Positions 42,919-50,809 of a stretch of 64,000 nt of DNA are shown here, one piece after another. The DNA comes from Rhodoblastus sp963804045 (lineage in GTDB: Bacteria; Pseudomonadota; Alphaproteobacteria; Rhizobiales; Beijerinckiaceae). The first letter of the stretch is position 1. Each line of letters opens with the position of its first letter. The stretch is from positions 1 to 64,000 of the forward strand of contig CAWDOR010000038.1 in NCBI GenBank assembly GCA_963804045.1, written 5' to 3'. The translations under genes and the position numbers were made by a program. The notes under the pieces were generated by a model. The model had not been told where the DNA came from, ran no database searches, and saw only the letters and a program-made list of their open reading frames with translations.

Positions 42919-43500
42919 TCATTTTGATCTCGACATTTCGCCGATAAATGCCGCGAGAAAATCGATATTCTGAGCGAGGATCTTGAGTTCATCCTGACGA
43001 CGGGCGGCAGCGTCGAGCAATTCACCAATCTCAGGCGCTCCGAAGCGGCGTTCCTTCGAAATCGCGCAATCTCGCGCCGCCATTGAGACGGCTCCCTTTG
43101 ATGCTTCGGCGATGCCGAGTTCATAGACCGCCGCAGTTATGAAATTCGCGGGCACGGGACGCGAGATGATGGATAGCGCGGCCGTGAGTTCTCGAATTAT
43201 GTGCGCGAAGTCGGCTGTCTCTTTGGCCACTGCCAAGGCGCGCTGATATCGCTCGAGATCGCCGGAGTTTTGGAGTTGAGCCAGGGCGGAAAGTGCCTTG
43301 TCCCTGGAAATGGGGCTCGAAGGATGGTCGAATTTCAGCCGCAGAACGATTTCCCAAATATCCTTGGCCTTGATCGCCAACAGGGGCGCGATGCCGTCGT
43401 AAAATGGCCTGAGCGGAGGCGATTGGGGCTTCGTCTGTGTCGCCGGCGCGCGTCCGCCCGCTCCGGGGACCAGTGATAGCTCATGCTGCACGTCGTTCAT
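42919..43500 (-). CDS. hypothetical protein coupled to the replication initiator-like gene
   Basis: The 193-aa protein (MNDVQHELSLVPGAGGRAPA, then IAPLLAIKAKDIWEIVLRLK) has an Ala/Pro-rich start and a helical body. It starts with ATG at 43500 overlapping the stop of the upstream gene (GGAATGA) behind a strong GGAGGGAGG ribosome binding site. In phages the gene after the initiator is often a helicase loader, but no such motif (Walker A) is visible. Function unknown. Confidence 0.6.
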   Translation of the reverse strand: MNDVQHELSLVPGAGGRAPATQTKPQSPPLRPFYDGIAPLLAIKAKDIWEIVLRLKFDHPSSPISRDKALSALAQLQNSGDLERYQRALAVAKETADFAHIIRELTAALSIISRPVPANFITAAVYELGIAEASKGAVSMAARDCAISKERRFGAPEIGELLDAAARRQDELKILAQNIDFLAAFIGEMSRSK

Positions 43501-44627
43501 TCCTCCCTCCAAATCTCTGCGGGACTTGAGCCGAATTCGTTCGCGGCGATCGCGGCCGACTCCAATTGCGCACGTTGGGCGGAGGCCGTGTGATCGAATG
43601 CATTGGCGCGGCGCGTTCTCGGCGGATAAGCTTTTCCCCAGTCTCGGCTTTCGAGCCAATTTTTCGGCGCCTTGATGAATTCCGGGTCTTGCCCGCTTGC
43701 CGCGTACCGCGTGGCTCCGGCCAAAATCTCGGCGGCAGGGGCGACCTTGAGCGCGGCGCGCATCTTCGCTCCGACTTCCTGCCAAGCCCTGTCATCGTGA
43801 GGGTGATGCGCTCCAGTAGGATAAATTTCGCGGAAAACCCGTAAGGTTTCGACGGCCGTCCGTTTCGCGTCTTCCGCAAGCATGTCGATCTGCAAGGGTG
43901 CACGTGGCGGCTTGGCGATCTTGCCGGCGGTCCGGGCCCGCGTTGTCCTGGCGATGGCCTTCGGCTCGGCGTTCCGATCAGCCTGCGATGATCCCGCCGC
44001 ATCGATCTCGCCACCTTGGTCCGGTAAAGCCTGCCTGATCGAATTTTCTTTGGCGGAGTTATCGCTCTCGCGCGCGTCGGCGCGAGGTGAAGCCGAACGC
44101 CGAGGTTCTATTACAGAGGTTCTCTCAGAAGGTTCATCAATAGGTTTGGGTGCGGGCGCCCGCAGGGGTTCCGGACGTAAATCCGCAGGGGTTGTCGACG
44201 TAAATCCGCAGGGGTCAGCGCGCAAATCCGCAGGGGTCGAGGGGTGCGCAAATCCGCAGGGGTCAGCGGCCCCTATCCCTTGTGTTTGCTCGTTTTTCTC
44301 CCATTGGATTTTCGCATTTTCGCGCATTGAATAAAATGGCGTTTTTCCTTCGCGGTTTTCACGAAACAGATGCCCGAGCGCGACAAGCTGCTGGATTGCG
44401 TCGCGGACGTTCCTTTCGCCGGCCCCCAAGTCGGCGCAAAGCGTTGGAACGGCGGGCCATGCGAGGCCACCTTTCTTTCGGTTCATGTATTCTTGCGCGA
44501 GCAGGATCCCCACGCGAAGCGCGGTCGGCGTCAGGCGAGAGTCCTTCACAAGCTGCATTATCCAGGTGTGGCGCCGACGGTCGAAATTCTTGACCGGGGT
44601 GTCAGGCGGCACGTTCTTTTCAGCCAT
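43497..44627 (-). CDS. replication-initiator-like protein with N-terminal winged helix
   Basis: The 376-aa protein begins MAEKNVPPDTPVKNFDRRRH and has a winged-helix domain in residues 15-100 (ALRVGILLAQEYMNRKKGGL, then DLGAGERNVRDAIQQLVALG), as in phage O-type and plasmid replication proteins. A disordered Pro/Asp/Arg-rich centre follows, encoded by DNA that contains four 14-bp iterons, giving the repeated peptide DPCGF/PADLR. The C-terminal part (VFREIYPTGAHHPHDDRAWQ, KNWLESRDWGKAYPPRTRRA) is typical of phage replication-linked proteins. Having the origin inside the initiator gene mirrors lambda O. Confidence 0.7.
   Translation of the reverse strand: MAEKNVPPDTPVKNFDRRRHTWIMQLVKDSRLTPTALRVGILLAQEYMNRKKGGLAWPAVPTLCADLGAGERNVRDAIQQLVALGHLFRENREGKTPFYSMRENAKIQWEKNEQTQGIGAADPCGFAHPSTPADLRADPCGFTSTTPADLRPEPLRAPAPKPIDEPSERTSVIEPRRSASPRADARESDNSAKENSIRQALPDQGGEIDAAGSSQADRNAEPKAIARTTRARTAGKIAKPPRAPLQIDMLAEDAKRTAVETLRVFREIYPTGAHHPHDDRAWQEVGAKMRAALKVAPAAEILAGATRYAASGQDPEFIKAPKNWLESRDWGKAYPPRTRRANAFDHTASAQRAQLESAAIAANEFGSSPAEIWREE
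44179..44263. repeat. four iterons AAATCCGCAGGGGT, putative replication origin
   Basis: Identical 14-mers AAATCCGCAGGGGT start at 44179, 44202, 44224 and 44250 (spacings 23, 22, 26), with a fifth partial copy (GCAGGGGT) at 44162. Spacing near two helical turns is typical of initiator-binding iterons. They lie within the initiator-like gene. The two left copies are preceded by CGT, the two right by CGC. Confidence 0.72.
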
Positions 44628-44982
44628 TGCCGCGCGCCTTCTTTTCGGCAATCCGCAATTGCATCATGGCGACGCGGCGAAGGTGCGACCGGCGACCGCG
44701 GTCCTCGAGTAGCAACCTGATCGCCGCGTGAGACGTCAAAGCTTCAAGGCGATCGCCAACGGCAATAAAGCGGACGGCGGACCCGGCGGCGCGCATGTGC
44801 TGGATAAATCCGAGCCAGGTCTCTGGCGGGTTTTGATGGGCCGCCAAGAAATCGAACAAGCAGCATTCGATCTGGCCGGTGAAAGCACTGCGGACAGAGC
44901 GAATCGAGCCCTGGCCAATTTTCGTTTTCGTCCAAATCAAAAATGGGAGGTGCGCACGGCGCGCGGAGTTTTTCACGATCAT
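44620..44982 (-). CDS. hypothetical protein of the early region
   Basis: This 120-aa protein (MIVKNSARRAHLPFLIWTKT, then IRLLLEDRGRRSHLRRVAMM) is basic and helical, with no recognised domain. It overlaps the initiator-like gene start by 8 bases and the small gene upstream by ATGA, so it belongs to the same early operon. The ATG at 44982 is chosen because the longer frame to 45087 is Arg/Cys-rich shadow. Confidence 0.5.
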   Translation of the reverse strand: MIVKNSARRAHLPFLIWTKTKIGQGSIRSVRSAFTGQIECCLFDFLAAHQNPPETWLGFIQHMRAAGSAVRFIAVGDRLEALTSHAAIRLLLEDRGRRSHLRRVAMMQLRIAEKKARGNG

Positions 44983-45206
44983 GGCGCCCCGCCGTCGAGA
45001 ACAGCGACCAGGGCAGCGCCGACGATGAGCCCGGGAAGGCGCGCAATCATCAAGGCAAGGTCGGGCCCGATGCGATGGCGCCGACACGAGAATTGCAAAA
45101 TGAGGCCTTGGGGATTAGATTCTGTCCTGTTCGCCGCCAAGCTGAACAGATTTCGGAAGCCGCCCACGCAAGCCGTCGTGGGCGGTTTCTTTTTCAGCGG
45201 GGTCAT
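44979..45206 (-). CDS. small hypothetical protein
   Basis: This 75-aa frame (MTPLKKKPPTTACVGGFRNL) ends in a hydrophobic stretch (ALMIARLPGLIVGAALVAVL). The start follows the stop of the HTH gene directly and its end overlaps the next gene (ATGA), which is the main support. It could be a small membrane protein; it may also be chance. Confidence 0.4.
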   Translation of the reverse strand: MTPLKKKPPTTACVGGFRNLFSLAANRTESNPQGLILQFSCRRHRIGPDLALMIARLPGLIVGAALVAVLDGGAP

Positions 45207-45446
45207 TCAAGCGACCCTCCGACGCGCGCGGGCAGGGCGCTTTTCAATGGACTGCAACCAATCCCGCCAGCCGGATTCGGAATAATACACGCCGCGATTG
45301 ATCGTCACATAGGGCGGCCCATCGCCGCGCTGGCGCTCGGCGCGAAGGGTGCGGATCGTGACGCCGCGCGCCTTCGCCAGGGTTTCTTCGGGAATGTAGC
45401 CCGCCAGCAAATTGGGGCTGGAGGAATCCGTTTCGCTGCTGCTCAT
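45207..45446 (-). CDS. small excisionase/AlpA-like HTH protein
   Basis: The 79-aa protein has an HTH of the excisionase/AlpA type (GYIPEETLAKARGVTIRTLR, then GDGPPYVTINRGVYYSESGW) and a basic tail (RPARARRR). In integrated elements such proteins control integrase and excision. It heads the early operon and is separated by about 80 bases from the DUF6499-like gene, so it is the best candidate for the recombination directionality factor together with the gene at 33431. Confidence 0.8.
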   Translation of the reverse strand: MSSSETDSSSPNLLAGYIPEETLAKARGVTIRTLRAERQRGDGPPYVTINRGVYYSESGWRDWLQSIEKRPARARRRVA

Positions 45447-45528
45447 GTCTCACCATCGGGGTTTTGTGGTCGATGGCGGCAGAAAAGCGCAGTTTGGCGC
45501 GGTGAGATAAGGGAAATAGCCGAGGGTT

Positions 45529-46254
45529 TTATTTCCCTCGGGTAGCATTTTCCGCCATCGCAATGAGGTCTCGGTAGCCACCATCTCTCAAGGCGGTTGC
45601 AGATTCCTTGTCGTCTTTCAATTTGGTGCTGGCCTTTGATCCGTCGTCGTAATCGTTAGATAATTTTGGGTATATTATCGAAGCAATATCTTTATCCTTT
45701 AATTCAAGCTGTTGCTGGCTTCTAAAGTCGATGGCGTCCAATAGTCTTAGGTATTTGATATATTGATCAGGCCTAGCGCGAGAGTTCTTGTATATTAAAT
45801 GGCCTGTCCTCTTTCTTCCCTCTTGAATAATTTTCGCCCTCTCAAGGGCGGCATTAAACTGTGATTCGAGAGGCAGCGTCAGATCAAAAAACAAACAAAG
45901 CTCGTTTGGAGCCAATCGAATTTCGACTGTGGTTTCAACTGTCCCGCCGCAAATGCCTTTGCCGAATTGAAAAAGTGGGGGCTTTGAGCTCCACGCTGGT
46001 TGCAAGCTCGCTAGGCCAAATTTTGCCATTACGTCTTCAGCTTTGGCCGCGGCCTTTTCAGCGGTGCTTTCGCCCTCCTTGCCCTTCTCGGCCTCTTCGG
46101 TGGATTTGCGGTAATCGTGGTTGCGGCGAAGGAATTCCCAAGCCCAAGTAATCAGGCTGCTACCCTTTGGAGGATAGCCGACGGCTGTTTTCCAGTCGGG
46201 AACTCCCCAATCGATTGGCCTCCGGCGGGCTCCGCACATAGTCGTATGTGTCAT
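45529..46254 (-). CDS. DUF6499-like protein coupled to integrase
   Basis: The 241-aa protein has an N-terminal DUF6499-like block (VPDWKTAVGYPP, then ITWAWEFLRRNHDYRKS), which occurs in regulators of Hyphomicrobiales plasmids and ICEs. A Lys/Glu/Ala linker follows (about residues 50-75). The C-terminal half (IRLAPNELCLFFDLTLPLES, LRLLDAIDFRSQQQLELKDK) resembles the DUF2285-like ending with an HTH-like feature. It overlaps the integrase stop by ATGA. A role in control of integration is inferred; coding DNA is AT-rich compared with the element. Confidence 0.62.
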   Translation of the reverse strand: MTHTTMCGARRRPIDWGVPDWKTAVGYPPKGSSLITWAWEFLRRNHDYRKSTEEAEKGKEGESTAEKAAAKAEDVMAKFGLASLQPAWSSKPPLFQFGKGICGGTVETTVEIRLAPNELCLFFDLTLPLESQFNAALERAKIIQEGRKRTGHLIYKNSRARPDQYIKYLRLLDAIDFRSQQQLELKDKDIASIIYPKLSNDYDDGSKASTKLKDDKESATALRDGGYRDLIAMAENATRGK

Positions 46255-47648
46255 TTCGCGCCCCGTTTATCGAGCGGAATGATTTCGGCCGACGGTTTGC
46301 CGGCGCCGGCGATCTGTGCGGCGATCTTGGCGACAGCTTCCTTAAGCGGATCGTCCGCCAGATGCGCGTAACGCTGCGTCGTTCGGGCTTGTGTATGTCC
46401 AAGCAGTCGGCCGATGATTTGGAGGCTCAAGCCGCCGCCGGCGCCGATCGATGCGAAGGTATGTCGCAAGTCGTAAAGCCGCGCGTCAGTCAGGCCGGCG
46501 GAAAGCTTCACGCCCGCCGCCGGCGCCAGCGCCCGGCATTCGGCGAGGGTAGGGCGGCGCTTGAGGCTTTTTTCCACGTCGGCGATGAATTTCGCGACTT
46601 TGCGATCTTTGGAATCCGCCCAAAGCGCGATGGTCGCCGCCTCCGAAACTTCCTCCCATGCCGTGCGCAGTTGCTTCAGGGGTTCGCCGATAATTTGCCC
46701 AGGAAAAACGAAATCGGATTTTGAGCGCCGCGCCGACTTCTCCTTGTCCGCCCTGACCCGCTCGAGCAGTTCGACGGCGGCGGCGCCCAATGGGGCCCGG
46801 TAAATCTTGCGCTGCTTGGTGTGGGAGCTCGGCTTGACCCAAAAGCCCGGCTCGGCGTCGAACTGTTCCCAGGTCGCTTGCATGGCCTCGCCAGGGCGGC
46901 AACCGGTCAGCATGATAAACCGGATGCAGTCGCCGGCGGGCGTTGGGCCATAGGCCACCAGCGCGTCACTCAGGGCTGAAATTTCGGCTTCACTGAAAAA
47001 GCGCTCGTGGCCTTCCTCGGAATTGCGCCCGACGCCTTTGCAGGGGTTGCCTTGGGCCTGATCGCGCCAAGGCGCCTTTTCCCCTTCCATGGGCTTGAGC
47101 GCCAGCGAGAACATTTTCGACGCGACGGCCAAGACGCGGTTTGCTCTGATCGGCTTTCCCGCCGTCGTGAGGGCACGGTGCAGGGCTTCAATATCGCCCT
47201 GGTGGATTTCCGAGACTTTGCGGTCGCCGATCTTGGGCAGGATTTCATTCTGAATCATGGCCCAATCGTTTTTTTGCGAGCTATCGGCCTTTTTCGGCAA
47301 ATGCTCGAGCTTATAGCGATCGGCCAATTCTTTGACGGTCGGCGCCTCGCGCCTTTCGCGCTTGTCGGTTGCTGGATCGTCGCCGCGGTCGATGCGCTGG
47401 CGAAGCTGCTTGGCCTCGATCCTGGCCGCTTCTGTTGACCAGTCGCCAAAATTCCCGATGGTGAAGCGCTTTTCCCGGCCGTCGACGCGGTAATTGACGA
47501 AGAACGATCGCGAGCCGGTCGGATGCTTTCGCGTGGGCGCGAAAACGCGAACGCCAAAGCCGGTGATATCGCTGTCCCAAACGGTGACGGCGCCTTTTTC
47601 TGGCGCCTCAATCGACTTGACGAATTTGTCCGAAAGTTTTGTCGCCAT
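46251..47648 (-). CDS. int: tyrosine-type site-specific integrase
   Basis: The 465-aa recombinase has a DUF4102-type arm-binding N-terminus (KLSDKFVKSIEAPEKGAVTV), a core-binding domain and the catalytic domain: R251 (TGCRPGE), Y392-x-x-R395 (YDLRHTFAS), H418 (LLGHTQ) and the nucleophile Y427 (RYAHL). A roughly 55-residue insert separates the first Arg region from the second. It should recombine attP with the tRNA-Cys attB. It lies 190 bases from attR and points into the element, coupled to the DUF6499-like gene. Confidence 0.96.
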   Translation of the reverse strand: MATKLSDKFVKSIEAPEKGAVTVWDSDITGFGVRVFAPTRKHPTGSRSFFVNYRVDGREKRFTIGNFGDWSTEAARIEAKQLRQRIDRGDDPATDKRERREAPTVKELADRYKLEHLPKKADSSQKNDWAMIQNEILPKIGDRKVSEIHQGDIEALHRALTTAGKPIRANRVLAVASKMFSLALKPMEGEKAPWRDQAQGNPCKGVGRNSEEGHERFFSEAEISALSDALVAYGPTPAGDCIRFIMLTGCRPGEAMQATWEQFDAEPGFWVKPSSHTKQRKIYRAPLGAAAVELLERVRADKEKSARRSKSDFVFPGQIIGEPLKQLRTAWEEVSEAATIALWADSKDRKVAKFIADVEKSLKRRPTLAECRALAPAAGVKLSAGLTDARLYDLRHTFASIGAGGGLSLQIIGRLLGHTQARTTQRYAHLADDPLKEAVAKIAAQIAGAGKPSAEIIPLDKRGAK

Positions 47649-47839
47649 GACATGAAATCCTTTGACCGGCGGCGGCTTTCACGTCCGTGATTCGTCAGCG
47701 TCGCGCGCCGCCGTCAGTCACCGCAGGTTGCCGCAAAAATCCTTTTCATGCAATATGAATGCACTGAAATTCCGCGTATTTTTGGCTAGATTTTAAAAAA
47801 TACGTCAGTATCAAAGGGTTGGAAAAATCGTCAAAATGC

Positions 47840-47885
47840 GACTGCAAATCCTTGCACCCCGGTTCGATTCCGGGCGAGGCCTCCA
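47840..47885 (+). repeat. attR, 46-bp direct repeat (3-prime end of tRNA-Cys)
   Basis: This is an exact copy of 33260-33305 without the 5-prime half of a tRNA, so it is the displaced host 3-prime end. It marks the right boundary of the element, 190 bases beyond the integrase start. Confidence 0.95.
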
Positions 47886-47936
47886 AAATTTTCCGCAAAA
47901 ATCGGCGAAAGCGCAAAGCCTTGCGCTGGTCGCGCC

Positions 47937-48137
47937 TCAGCTCAGCCGTTCCGGGCGCTGGCGGGGAAGCGTCTCGGCCACTTCGGCGACTTTCGTCCAG
48001 ACGACATGGCCCTCATGGTCGCCGCGCCGCGCCAGTTGCGCGGCGAAATCGCGCGCGCGGCGCGGCGCCGAGTCGCCGTGGCTATGCCGCAAGACCTTGG
48101 CATGGATTTCGATGGCTTGCTCGAGGGAGATTTCCAT
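47937..48137 (-). CDS. small conserved hypothetical protein
   Basis: The 66-aa protein (MEISLEQAIEIHAKVLRHSH, then DHEGHVVWTKVAEVAETL) matches a type of small helical protein common in Hyphomicrobiales (EIHAKVL, GDHEGH-VW-KVAEVAE); function unknown. It is the first chromosomal gene to the right of attR and reads toward the element. Confidence 0.7.
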   Translation of the reverse strand: MEISLEQAIEIHAKVLRHSHGDSAPRRARDFAAQLARRGDHEGHVVWTKVAEVAETLPRQRPERLS

Positions 48138-48402
48138 TGCACGCCCCTACGCACTGACGCCGTTTCATCGCCGCCAAAATAAGAAATTTCAGCTCGATTA
48201 GCAAATGGCGCGCCAAGCCCCGCGTCATCGGGGCGCGCGGAGATGTTTTGCCGCGCCGGTCCTCGTCAAAGGCCCTGCCTGCCGCCTTGGGCAACCGTTT
48301 CTTAAAGTCGCGGGCCTATCAAGGTCAGGAGTCGCCGACCGGAAAATCGCCGTCGGCCAAACATCCGCGCAACACAAAGCGGCTGGTCAACAAGGACGGG
48401 CG

Positions 48403-50022
48403 ATGATTTCGCGGCGGACGCTTCTGACGGGATCGATTGGCGTCGCCGGCCTCGCCGGGGCGACCGCTCTGATCGCCGGCGACGAGCCCGCGTCGGCCCC
48501 GGCGGTCGAGCGCTTCGAGATTCGCATCGACGACGCCGCGCCGGGAACCCCGATCAGCCCCTATATCTTCGGCTCCTGCGAGACCGGAAGCCTGGACGGC
48601 AACGGCCAGAGCCTGCTCTACGATCTCAAGGCGCGGCCCACCATCCGCCGCCTCGGCGGCAATTTATTGACCGCCTATAACTGGCAGAACAACGCCGCCA
48701 ACGCCGGCAAGGATTATCGCCACGCCAACGGTCCCTTCCTGCTCGCCAGTCTCGATGTCGACAAGAGCGACTGGGCCAGGCCGGCGGCGGCGGTGGAGAG
48801 ATTCCTCGACCATAGCCGCCAACTCGGCGTTCCCAGCCTGCTGACGCTGCCGCTGGCCGGCTTCGTCGCCGCCGATGTCGATGGTCCGGTCGAAGTCGCG
48901 GAGACCGCGCCGTCGCGGCGCTTCCTGCCCGTCGATTGGTCGGCGCCGGAAAAAGCCGTCAAGGGCGCGGTGAACATTCCCGCGCTGGTCGCGCTGTTGA
49001 AGGCGCGTCACGGCGGCGCGGCGCATGGGGGCATGCGCGGCTATTATCTCGACAATGAGCCGGGCCTGTGGACCGACACCCATCCGCGCATCGTCTCCAG
49101 CCCCGTGACCATCAAGAGCCTGATCGAGCGCTCGCTGCGCGCCGCCTCGGCCATCAAGGCCGTCGATCCCGACGCCTGGGTCCTGGGCCCGGCGAGTTGG
49201 GGCGCGCCGGAATTCACCGATTTCCAGAAGGCGCCGGACTGGCCGGCCTATCGCCAATACGGCTCGTTTCTCGGGGCCTATCTCGCCGCCTTCCGCGCCG
49301 AATCCGAGCGTCAGGGCAGGCGCCTGCTCGACCGCATGGACGTGCACTGGTATCCCATGTCGCGAGCCGGCGACATTTTTCGCACGGAAAAAGCCGAACT
49401 TTCGCAGGCCATACTCGATGCGCCGCGCGCCCTCGACGACCCCGGCTATTGCGAGCAAAGCTGGGTCGCCGACGTCCTTGGCTGCCGCCGTCCCGAGGGC
49501 CTGACCTTCCCGCTGCTGCCCAGCCTGAAGGCCTGTATCGACCGCCATTATCCCGGCACGGGCCTGTCCATCGGTGAATATAATTATGGCGGCGCCGGCC
49601 TTTACGCCACGGGCCTGACCATAGCCGACGCGCTTGGCCGTTTCGGCCGCAACGGCGTCGCCGTCGCCACCCATTGGGGCTCGCTCGCCGGCGCCATTGG
49701 CGAGGGGTTCAGGCTTTTCCGCATGGAAAACGCATCTGGCGAAAGCTTTGGCGGCGCCAGCCTGCCCGTCAGCGGCGGGCAGGCGGACATTCTCTCGATC
49801 TTCGCGGCGCGATCCGCCGCCGGCGCCATCCAGCTTGTCGCCCTGAACAAGGGCGCGCGCGAAATCCGCCTGTCGCTGTCGCTGGCCTCGGGCCGCATCG
49901 CCACGACGAGCGACGTTCTGGGCTTCGACCCGGCGCAGCCCGCCTGCGCCCGGCTGGAAGCGCCCTTCTTGGAAACCCTGGCGCTGCCGCCGCGCTCGGC
50001 CCGGCGTTTTACCCTGGGTTGA
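48403..50022 (+). CDS. glycoside hydrolase family 44 protein with Tat-type signal
   Basis: The 539-aa protein starts MISRRTLLTGSIGVAGLAGA, a twin-arginine-type signal (SRRTLL). The GH44 core follows: IRRLGGNLLTAYNWQNNAAN, the acid/base glutamate in YYLDNEPGLWTDTHPRI, DVHWYPMSRAGDI and the nucleophile in IGEYNYGG, then a C-terminal beta domain. GH44 enzymes cleave beta-1,4-glucans or xyloglucan/mannan; the substrate cannot be told here. The ATG at 48403 is preferred over a frame from 48205, whose 66 added residues look non-coding. It stands alone beside the element. Confidence 0.87.
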   Translation: MISRRTLLTGSIGVAGLAGATALIAGDEPASAPAVERFEIRIDDAAPGTPISPYIFGSCETGSLDGNGQSLLYDLKARPTIRRLGGNLLTAYNWQNNAANAGKDYRHANGPFLLASLDVDKSDWARPAAAVERFLDHSRQLGVPSLLTLPLAGFVAADVDGPVEVAETAPSRRFLPVDWSAPEKAVKGAVNIPALVALLKARHGGAAHGGMRGYYLDNEPGLWTDTHPRIVSSPVTIKSLIERSLRAASAIKAVDPDAWVLGPASWGAPEFTDFQKAPDWPAYRQYGSFLGAYLAAFRAESERQGRRLLDRMDVHWYPMSRAGDIFRTEKAELSQAILDAPRALDDPGYCEQSWVADVLGCRRPEGLTFPLLPSLKACIDRHYPGTGLSIGEYNYGGAGLYATGLTIADALGRFGRNGVAVATHWGSLAGAIGEGFRLFRMENASGESFGGASLPVSGGQADILSIFAARSAAGAIQLVALNKGAREIRLSLSLASGRIATTSDVLGFDPAQPACARLEAPFLETLALPPRSARRFTLG

Positions 50023-50126
50023 ACCGCTTTTGGCGGGTATTTCGGCCAATTGCGGCAAATGTGGCGGGAGGTGAAAATCGAAAAAGCCGCCAAAACAGGT
50101 TTTGGGGCGAAAATATGTTCATGGTT

Positions 50127-50142
50127 TGTTTCACGTGAAACA
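50127..50142. promoter_or_regulatory. ParB-binding site parS
   Basis: TGTTTCACGTGAAACA is a perfect 16-bp palindrome identical to the bacterial chromosomal parS consensus bound by ParB (Spo0J). Sites of this kind cluster near oriC and act in chromosome segregation and SMC loading. It lies in an intergenic region, as is common in Alphaproteobacteria. Confidence 0.88.
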
Positions 50143-50255
50143 CCCCGGACGCCGCGCGGTTGTGGTAGTCAACTTATTGTATTAAATTTGAAAAATAACG
50201 TTCTCCGACCGCCGGGCGCCAGGCCGGGAAGGATTTTCACTGCAAGTTTTCGCAA

Positions 50256-50275
50256 TGACAACCGATAGGTTGTCA
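50256..50275. promoter_or_regulatory. palindrome TGACAACC-GATA-GGTTGTCA
   Basis: Eight-base arms pair perfectly around a 4-base spacer. There is no T-run after it, so it is more like an operator than a terminator, yet no gene follows within 500 bases on either strand. The binding protein is unknown. Confidence 0.45.
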
Positions 50276-50809
50276 TGTCAAAAATTACCTGTTTTTCGAC
50301 GAAAATCGCGCGAATCGCACAAAAATACGCATGTTTTGCGTGTTTTGCGCAATTGTGTTTCAACCAAAGATAGAAAAGTTCAGAAAAACCGTTCAAAACC
50401 GCTCGGACGACGGCGCCAAAACAAAACCAGCCGCCGCCCGCGCCAAAAATCGCGACCGACGGAAAATGGATCGCGGAAACGGACGCCGTAAGCCCGGCAT
50501 CCGCTCACCGTCGGGCAGGAAGCTAAAAACGCAAGCCAGTCGCCCTCGGGCCATGGCCGCAGCGGCTCGAAGCGGACTTTCCCGACAACGCCCGCGACGG
50601 CCTCTTCATGACCCTGAGCCGACTTCCCGCCGTTCAAAAATCACGAATTTCGAAAATAGCTGCCGTCGATTTTCAACAAATCTGCGCAGCAGTTTTTGGG
50701 CTAAAATCGGCGGGGTTTTGAGAGACGCCGCGTCGACCGCTCGCGGCGGAAAGCGGAAGGCCGCCAACATCGCCAGCAAGGCAGGTGCAAGCGGGAACCG
50801 GACGCCGGA

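Larger units (their letters stand above)
33260..47885. mobile_element. integrated phage satellite or reduced prophage in tRNA-Cys (14.6 kb)
   Basis: The element lies between perfect 46-bp att repeats. Reading from attR: integrase and DUF6499-like gene, small HTH genes, replication-initiator-like gene with iterons, four overlapping small genes, terS, terL, gp10-like tail completion, tape measure, a 98-aa protein; then on the plus strand an HNH-like nuclease and a small HTH-like gene; next to attL an excisionase-like gene. There is no recognisable portal, protease, capsid, tail tube, baseplate or lysis gene. Size and content fit a phage satellite or a heavily deleted prophage. The ends and integrase are certain; the class is inferred. 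Confidence 0.9.
50023..50809. other. 787-bp intergenic region without gene, carrying parS
   Basis: No convincing protein frame is visible. It contains a perfect parS (50127-50142), an 8-bp-arm palindrome (50256-50275), and a stretch 50270-50420 rich in AT and lacking codon structure. Frames such as 50331-50846 show no domain and low-complexity Arg/Ser/Lys content. Confidence 0.6.

Noticed and set aside
44943..45545. 200-aa plus-strand frame over the early genes of the element
   Set aside because: Opposite the excisionase-like and small genes, which have ATGA couplings; no domain.
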